Assembly (NCBI GenBank): GCA_017437165.1
Contig: JAFSBS010000363.1
Location: forward strand, 1 to 7,929
From: Clostridia bacterium
GTDB lineage: Bacteria; Bacillota; Clostridia; Oscillospirales; Acutalibacteraceae
Length of the DNA: 7,929 nucleotides
Direction: 5' to 3'
In this document: positions 1-3,712 of the stretch, piece after piece
How the letters are laid out: each line of letters starts with the position of its first letter
How positions within the stretch are numbered: the stretch's first letter is position 1
Made by a program: the position numbers and the translations under genes
Notes under the pieces: model-generated
Told to the model about the DNA's origin: nothing
Database searches by the model: none
What the model saw: only the letters and a program-made list of their open reading frames with translations

Positions 1-86
1 CGGATGCCGATGAAACAGAAGGTATAGAAATGAGAATGAGAGAAACAAGAAGTTATAACGAAAATTATGTAATGCTTGCAGAATAA
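1..86 (+). CDS. C-terminal end of an unrecognised protein (partial)
   Basis: The frame beginning at base 3 is open from the window edge to TAA at 84-86 and gives 27 residues ending in RSYNENYVMLAE. The piece is highly charged, starting with an acidic stretch (DADETEGIE) followed by an arginine-containing stretch. There is no hydrophobic segment. The frame ends 12 bases before the cyclophilin start, and the stop codon directly precedes the cyclophilin ribosome binding site, which supports a real gene end in the same transcription unit. Too little is visible to assign a family, and I do not recognise it. Confidence 0.6.
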   Translation, partial: DADETEGIEMRMRETRSYNENYVMLAE

Positions 87-98
87 AGGAGGAATAAA

Positions 99-590
99 AT
101 GTCTAAAGTAAAAGTTACAATGGAAAATGGTAAAGAGTTTATTATAGAACTTTACCCTCAGCATGCACCAATCACAGTTGAAAACTTTGAAGCTCTTGTT
201 AAAGCGGGTTTTTATGATGGTCTTACATTCCACAGAGTTATTGAAGATTTTATGGCTCAGGGCGGTGACCCTGATGGCACAGGTATGGGTGGTAGCGAAA
301 AAAATATTAAAGGCGAATTTAAAATGAATGGTGTAAACAATACACTTTCACACACTCGCGGAGTTATTTCAATGGCAAGAAGTATGAATCCAAACTCTGC
401 AAGTAGTCAGTTCTTTATCTGCTATGGCGACTGCACATTTTTAGATGGTCAGTACGCAGCTTTTGGTAAAGTAATTGAAGGTATGGAAACAGTTGACGAT
501 TTTCTTAACACAGAAAGAGTAATGCGCGGTGGAGAACTTTCATCTCCTGTTACTCCTATTGTGATGAAAAAAGCGGAAATTATTGAGTAA
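99..590 (+). CDS. ppiB: Cytosolic cyclophilin-type peptidyl-prolyl cis-trans isomerase
   Basis: This protein of 163 residues catalyses cis-trans isomerisation of Xaa-Pro bonds during protein folding. One cyclophilin domain fills the whole length. Visible motifs are FHRVI at 45-49 (R47 is the catalytic arginine equivalent to R55 of human CypA), FMAQGGD at 51-57, a MARSMNPNSASSQFF block at 92-106 and FLDGQYAAFGKV at 114-125. There is no signal peptide, so it acts in the cytoplasm. The position of the cyclosporin-contacting tryptophan of human CypA (W121) is phenylalanine (F114) here, as in many bacterial cyclophilins, which usually bind cyclosporin weakly. The ATG at 99 has an AAGGAGG at 86-92, so the start is secure. 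It follows the upstream gene by 12 bases, and the GPH transporter begins 44 bases downstream on the same strand. The family is certain; the symbol follows the cytosolic Firmicute paralogue. Confidence 0.95.
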   Translation: MSKVKVTMENGKEFIIELYPQHAPITVENFEALVKAGFYDGLTFHRVIEDFMAQGGDPDGTGMGGSEKNIKGEFKMNGVNNTLSHTRGVISMARSMNPNSASSQFFICYGDCTFLDGQYAAFGKVIEGMETVDDFLNTERVMRGGELSSPVTPIVMKKAEIIE

Positions 591-634
591 TCAATTTTTT
601 TATAAAACTATAATATAAAGAAAAAGGTGAAGAA

Positions 635-2221
635 ATGAAAATCAATGATTTACTTCATAAGGTTTACGGCACTACCCCAAATGACGGAAACCTTCAACCA
701 AAAGAAGCTATTGCTTATGGTATAGCGGGTTTTGGTCAGAACTTTATCTGCACAATTATTGGTTCCTATTTGACAATATTCTTGACAGATGCACTTCTTT
801 TTGGTGCTGACGGTGTTACTATAGGTTCAGTTGCAGGTTCAATGGCAGTTGCATACTTAATGCTCGGTACTCGTATTTTTGACGCATTTAATGACCCCAT
901 TATGGGTAGTATCGTTGACAGAACGAGAACAAAGTGGGGAAAATGTCGTCCTTATCTCAAATGGATGGCAATTCCTATTGCAATTATGACAATTGCTTGC
1001 TTCCTTCCTGTTTTTCAGGCAAAAGCATCATCAACATTTATTATTATTGGTATAATTTATGTTCTCTGGTCTGTTGCATATACAGTTGCAGACGTTCCTT
1101 ATTGGGGACTTTCAACCTGTATGACAAACGATACAGTTGTTCGTGGTAATCTTCTTACTGTTACACGTCTTCTTTGCACATTAGGTGCAGGTATTGTTAC
1201 TGTTTTTGTTCCTATTATTACAGGTGCAGTTACAAGTAAATACAAATATGCCGGTACAGAAGATGGCTTAAAGCAAATTGCTGTTGACAAAGCGGTAGAA
1301 ATTGAAAAATTAGTTGCAAATCAGGGCCTTACAGTTGAAGAAGCTGCACAGACTTTCGTTGGTACAGTTATTAAAGGTCAGGAACTTGCAAATGCTGATA
1401 CTCTTAAGTGGACATATTTCATCGCAGCAGTTGTACTTGTTGTTGCAGCAGTTCCTATGTTCTTCTATGGTTTCAAACATACAAAAGAACGCTTTACAGC
1501 AGATGATAACCCGCCAAGTCTTGGTCATAACTTAAAGCTTCTCTTTAAAAACAAAGAACTTCTTCTTATTGTTATTTCAGGTATTCTTGGTGGTGCAAGA
1601 ATGGTTTACACCTACACAGGTGGTCTTTACTTCGCAAAGTATGTTCTTCAGAATGAAGGTATGTACAGTTTAATTACACTTCTTGTTGTTCCCGGTGGAC
1701 TTGTTGCGTCACTTCTCGTTCCTTGGATGTCAAAGAAATTCACTAAGAAATGGGCTTATGTTGCAGTTCATATCTTCGGTGGCGTTGTAATGGGTATTAT
1801 GTACTTTGTAGGCTATGACGCACCATGGAAATTAGTAATTTGTGCTATTGCACTTGTTCTTCTTGGTATTCCACAGGGTGTTAACAACATTATTACTTAT
1901 GCTATGATTGGTGATACTGTTGATTACCTCGAATGGAAAACAGGTGAACGTGGTGAGGGTATCTGCTTCGCTATGCAGACACTTATCAACAAAATCGGTA
2001 TGGCAGTTGGTGCATTTATAGGTGTTATTTCTTTCGCTGCTGCAGGTATTGATGCTGAAACAGGTTACATTTCAGCAGAAGGTGCAAGAACACTTTGGAA
2101 TATGCTTGTTCTTTCAGGCGTAATCAGTATGTTTGCTTGTGCAGTTCCGATGTTCTTCTATACTCTTACTGAAAAACGTCAGGCAGAGATGGTAGCAGAA
2201 ATTAGTGCGAGAAAAAAATAA
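635..2221 (+). CDS. GPH (MelB-like) family cation:sugar symporter
   Basis: This 528-residue integral membrane protein belongs to the glycoside-pentoside-hexuronide:cation symporter family within the major facilitator fold. About 12 hydrophobic helices can be traced (roughly 30-52, 68-90, 110-127, 134-153, 176-197, 259-279, 307-327, 344-364, 374-393, 398-416, 448-470, 488-511). Family signatures are DAFNDPIMGSIVD at 83-95, followed by TRTKWGKCRPY, then DVPYWGLS at 153-160 and GDTVDYLEWKTGERGEG at 426-442. D83, D87 and D153 match the cation-site aspartates D55, D59 and D124 of MelB, and K435 matches MelB K377. The substrate is therefore probably a glycoside, pentoside or hexuronide taken up with sodium or protons; the sugar cannot be told. 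A hydrophilic stretch of about 55 residues (200-257) lies between helices 5 and 6, longer than in MelB. The ATG at 635 has AAAGGTGA at 623-630. No sugar hydrolase is adjacent in the window. Confidence 0.92.
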   Translation: MKINDLLHKVYGTTPNDGNLQPKEAIAYGIAGFGQNFICTIIGSYLTIFLTDALLFGADGVTIGSVAGSMAVAYLMLGTRIFDAFNDPIMGSIVDRTRTKWGKCRPYLKWMAIPIAIMTIACFLPVFQAKASSTFIIIGIIYVLWSVAYTVADVPYWGLSTCMTNDTVVRGNLLTVTRLLCTLGAGIVTVFVPIITGAVTSKYKYAGTEDGLKQIAVDKAVEIEKLVANQGLTVEEAAQTFVGTVIKGQELANADTLKWTYFIAAVVLVVAAVPMFFYGFKHTKERFTADDNPPSLGHNLKLLFKNKELLLIVISGILGGARMVYTYTGGLYFAKYVLQNEGMYSLITLLVVPGGLVASLLVPWMSKKFTKKWAYVAVHIFGGVVMGIMYFVGYDAPWKLVICAIALVLLGIPQGVNNIITYAMIGDTVDYLEWKTGERGEGICFAMQTLINKIGMAVGAFIGVISFAAAGIDAETGYISAEGARTLWNMLVLSGVISMFACAVPMFFYTLTEKRQAEMVAEISARKK

Positions 2222-2250
2222 TTCGGAATGCGTAATGCGTAATTCGGAAT
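2220..2250 (+). repeat. Short 7-bp-period repeat overlapping the symporter stop codon
   Basis: Four tandem heptamers can be read: AATTCGG, AATGCGT, AATGCGT, AATTCGG, then a partial AAT. The array starts inside the TAA stop (2219-2221) and ends about 19 bases before the terminator stem. The two outer units are identical to each other, as are the two inner ones. A second intergenic array in this window (6577-6691) also has a 7-base period but another unit sequence. This looks like a small dispersed intergenic repeat; no function can be read from it. Confidence 0.7.
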
Positions 2251-2268
2251 TATGTTAAAATAAAAATC

Positions 2269-2312
2269 ATCCTATCATTTTTAGTTGGTACCGAAAATGA
2301 TAGGATTTTTTT
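2269..2312 (+). terminator. Strong intrinsic terminator after the symporter gene
   Basis: A perfect 13-bp stem is formed by ATCCTATCATTTT (2269-2281) and AAAATGATAGGAT (2294-2306), with a 12-base loop and a run of seven T (2306-2312). It closes the cyclophilin/symporter block and insulates it from the promoter at 2328. Confidence 0.9.
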
Positions 2313-2327
2313 ATGTGAAATGTTAAT

Positions 2328-2356
2328 TTGACAATAATTATAGATTATGTTATTAT
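2328..2356 (+). promoter_or_regulatory. Sigma-A promoter of the leader peptide/methyltransferase unit
   Basis: The -35 box TTGACA (2328-2333) is a perfect consensus. It is followed by a 17-base spacer and the -10 box TATTAT (2351-2356). Transcription should begin near 2362-2364, giving a very short untranslated stretch before the leader peptide RBS. The strength of the promoter together with a terminator inside the leader suggests that control is exerted after initiation. Confidence 0.85.
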
Positions 2357-2382
2357 CAATGAAAGATTGGAGGTAAAGGTTT

Positions 2383-2418
2383 ATGTTTTCATTCATTATT
2401 CGACGCAGACGAAAATAG
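2383..2418 (+). CDS. Arginine-rich leader peptide (uORF), 11 residues
   Basis: The reading frame ATG to TAG encodes MFSFIIRRRRK. GGAGGT at 2369-2374 lies 8 bases before the ATG, an ideal ribosome binding site. The frame follows a near-consensus promoter at once, and its stop codon overlaps the first arm of the first leader hairpin (2417-2426). The peptide has a hydrophobic half (MFSFII) and a basic half (RRRRK). The four Arg codons are CGA, CGC, AGA and CGA; CGA is not used for Arg in the neighbouring symporter gene and CGC appears once there. The position and signals are those of a regulatory leader peptide on which a ribosome can pause. Drug-induced stalling at Arg/Lys-X-Arg/Lys motifs is established for macrolides and ketolides in other leader peptides; relevance here is inference. 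Confidence 0.8.
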   Translation: MFSFIIRRRRK

Positions 2419-2514
2419 CTTGTATCGTATCGGGTACAGGCTTATTCGCTTATGTGCCTGAAGAATGATGAAAAGAAATTAAACTTTTTATTATACTGTT
2501 GATGGCTCATAAGC
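2417..2514 (+). promoter_or_regulatory. Attenuator leader with competing anti-terminator pairings
   Basis: Four segments can pair in a chain. A (2417-2426, AGCTTGTATC) pairs with B (2433-2442, GGTACAGGCT) over 10 bp including two G-U pairs. B (CAGGC, 2437-2441) can instead pair with C (GCCTG, 2456-2460), with three more weak pairs inside. C (GCTTATGTGCC, 2448-2458) can pair with D (GGCTCATAAGC, 2504-2514) through 10 Watson-Crick pairs and one U-U mismatch. D overlaps the upper half of the terminator stem, so C:D is an anti-terminator. A:B frees C and should favour read-through; B:C sequesters C and should favour termination. Segment A overlaps the leader peptide stop codon, so ribosome position on the leader can decide the fold. 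The pairings are seen in the sequence; the switching is inferred. Confidence 0.75.
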
Positions 2515-2533
2515 TATCAACATTTTTTATTTT
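2497..2533 (+). terminator. Intrinsic terminator in front of the methyltransferase RBS
   Basis: An 11-bp stem is formed by 2497-2507 and 2512-2522 (one G-U pair), with the tetraloop CATA and the tail TTTTTTATTTT. It ends one base before AGGAGG (2535-2540), so it can only serve to stop transcription before the methyltransferase is transcribed. The upper part of the stem is also the target of the anti-terminator segment at 2448-2458. Confidence 0.88.
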
Positions 2534-2548
2534 CAGGAGGCAAAACAA

Positions 2549-3298
2549 ATGGAATATAATATATATTCAATAAATGAAAAAATTTATGAAATGATTCAGT
2601 TACCAGACAATGCAAATATATTAGATATTGGTTGCAGAAATGCTGGCTATTTAAAAGACATTATCAATAGATTTCCAGATAAAGTAGAAAAAGCGATTGG
2701 TATTGATATAACCAATAAAAATTTTAATGAGGTTGAATATAAAACACCTGTTGAACTTATGGTTATGAGTTGTGCTGATGGGTTAGGTTTTGAAGAGAAT
2801 AAATTTGACTTGATTATCGCAAAAGACGTACTTGAATGTATTACTGATAAAATAACTTTTATAAAAGAAATTCATAGGGTATTAAAACCAGGTGGAATTA
2901 TAATTTGCGCGAATGCGGATTTTGACAGTATTACTTTTAATGGTAAAAATAAAGATTTGATTACAAAGGCAATACATTTATACGCAACTACAAAACAAGG
3001 TTGGATGGATGACCTTGATAGTTGGATGGGAAGAAGAACTTATAGTTTTTTTGCAAAAACTAATTTATTTGAAAATGAACTGGTAATCCATAATGTAATT
3101 GAAACTGAGTACAAAGAAAATGAGATGGGTTATAACTATAGTAAATATGTAAAGTGGCTTGTTGATGAAAATACTGGAACACTTACAGAAAATGAATACA
3201 AGGAATTCATTGATAATTTAATTGAAGCAAATATAAACGGAGAGTATCTTTTCACAAAGCCATACTATATCTACAAGGGAATAAAAAAAGCATTTTAA
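2549..3298 (+). CDS. Class I SAM-dependent methyltransferase under leader control
   Basis: This 249-residue soluble protein has a Rossmann-type methyltransferase domain of the Methyltransf_11/25 type. Visible features are SAM-binding motif I ILDIGCRNAGY at 24-34, the acidic residue ending strand 2 in GIDIT (D53), an SCADG loop at 74-78 (D76), motif IV FDLIIAKDVLECI at 86-98, and VLKPGG at 111-116. Residues 157-163 (DSWMGRR) resemble the GRR segment that often follows in small-molecule methyltransferases. There is no N-terminal zinc-finger as in RlmA/TlrB and no recognisable Erm motif set. AGGAGG at 2535-2540 lies 8 bases before the ATG. Transcription has to pass the attenuator at 2383-2533, so expression is probably inducible by slowed translation. 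Leucine is mostly TTA/TTG, while CTT dominates in the symporter, so the gene may be an acquisition. The substrate is unknown: an antibiotic, a metabolite or rRNA are all open. Confidence 0.88.
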   Translation: MEYNIYSINEKIYEMIQLPDNANILDIGCRNAGYLKDIINRFPDKVEKAIGIDITNKNFNEVEYKTPVELMVMSCADGLGFEENKFDLIIAKDVLECITDKITFIKEIHRVLKPGGIIICANADFDSITFNGKNKDLITKAIHLYATTKQGWMDDLDSWMGRRTYSFFAKTNLFENELVIHNVIETEYKENEMGYNYSKYVKWLVDENTGTLTENEYKEFIDNLIEANINGEYLFTKPYYIYKGIKKAF

Positions 3299-3330
3299 TA
3301 GTTGAGAAAGCCCACCTCAAACATGATGAT

Positions 3331-3392
3331 AACTCAAAAGAGGTAACTTTTACAACTCAAAATGGTTAATATAATATTGATATCTTGAGTTG
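3331..3392 (+). promoter_or_regulatory. Putative operator: CAACTCAA/TTGAGTTG inverted repeat plus third half-site
   Basis: CAACTCAA (3353-3360) and TTGAGTTG (3385-3392) form a perfect 8-bp inverted repeat that brackets the TATAAT box. A further direct copy, AACTCAAAA, lies at 3331-3339, with its start 23 bases upstream of the matching AACTCAAAA at 3354-3362. The arrangement around a promoter, directly before a gene for a small helix-turn-helix protein, suggests that the protein binds here and controls its own gene. The inverted repeat could also fold in the mRNA next to the RBS. Confidence 0.5.
3349..3375 (+). promoter_or_regulatory. Probable promoter of the small HTH regulator
   Basis: The -10 box TATAAT (3370-3375) is a perfect consensus. 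The best -35 is TTTACA (3349-3354) with a short 15-base spacer, so the -35 is the weak part of this call. Start of transcription would be near 3382, only a few bases before the RBS GGAGGT at 3392-3397. No clear terminator separates this gene from the methyltransferase, so read-through into it is also possible. Confidence 0.5.
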
Positions 3393-3404
3393 GAGGTGTT
3401 ATTT

Positions 3405-3647
3405 CTGAATATTGGTGAAGCAGTAAAGTTGCGAATTGTTGAACTTTGTGAAGAAAATAATATTACAGTAAATAAACTCGCTACTATCAGTGGTGTAACA
3501 CAATCTACATTAAGTAATATAACAGGTGGCAGAAATAACAGCACAACAATATCAACGATTAAAAAGTTGTGTGATGGTTTAAATATATCAATAGAAGATT
3601 TCTTTAAATCAGAATATTTTAAAAATTTAGAACAAGAAATAAAATAA
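3405..3647 (+). CDS. Small Cro/C1-type helix-turn-helix transcriptional regulator
   Basis: This protein of about 80 residues consists almost only of one HTH_3/XRE DNA-binding domain. IGEAVKLRIVELCEENN (3-19) is helix 1, VNKLATISG (22-30) and TQSTLSNI (32-39) are the turn and recognition helix, and residues 47-66 (TTISTIKKLCDGLNISIEDF) complete the five-helix bundle. There is no ligand or dimerisation domain beyond a short charged tail. Start choice: the RBS GGAGGT lies at 3392-3397, which rules out the in-frame TTG at 3390 and GTG at 3396. CTG at 3405 has 7 bases of spacing and gives the N-terminus (M)NIGEAVK usual for this family, so a CTG start is favoured; ATT at 3411 is the alternative. 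It lies 106 bases after the methyltransferase and has its own promoter and a likely operator. Whether it also controls the methyltransferase is not known. Confidence 0.85.
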   Translation: MNIGEAVKLRIVELCEENNITVNKLATISGVTQSTLSNITGGRNNSTTISTIKKLCDGLNISIEDFFKSEYFKNLEQEIK

Positions 3648-3690
3648 CCTCGGATAATTGATTTTTTTCAACTATCCGAGGTTTGTTTTA
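3647..3690. terminator. Bidirectional terminator between the HTH gene and secA
   Basis: A perfect 10-bp stem ACCTCGGATA (3647-3656) / TATCCGAGGT (3673-3682) extends inward by four more pairs (TTGA/TCAA) after one mismatch, with a loop of T. T-rich sequence follows on the + strand (TTGTTTTA) and an A-rich stretch precedes it (3632-3646), which gives a U-rich tail on the - strand. It can therefore end the convergent transcripts of both the HTH gene and secA. The stem begins on the last base of the HTH stop codon. Confidence 0.88.
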
Positions 3691-3712
3691 TACTTGCAAC
3701 GCTTAACGAAAC

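Noticed and set aside
582..601. Possible terminator ATTGA-GTAA-TCAAT followed by seven T at the cyclophilin stop
   Set aside because: The stem is only 5 bp with a single G-C pair per arm, too weak for efficient termination; the symporter gene 44 bases on has no clear promoter, so read-through is more likely.
583..614. TTGAGT and TATAAT as a promoter for the symporter
   Set aside because: The spacer is 20 bases and the start would fall almost on the RBS.
934..1535. Open frames inside the symporter gene in other frames
   Set aside because: They are shadows of a complete GPH coding sequence without start signals.
3314..3344. ACCTC/GAGGT as a terminator after the methyltransferase
   Set aside because: The stem has 5 bp with a 21-base loop and no proper T-run follows.
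3390..3404. TTG start of the HTH protein at 3390
   Set aside because: It lies before and overlaps the frame of its own ribosome binding site, and the added residues (MEVLF) are not typical of the family.
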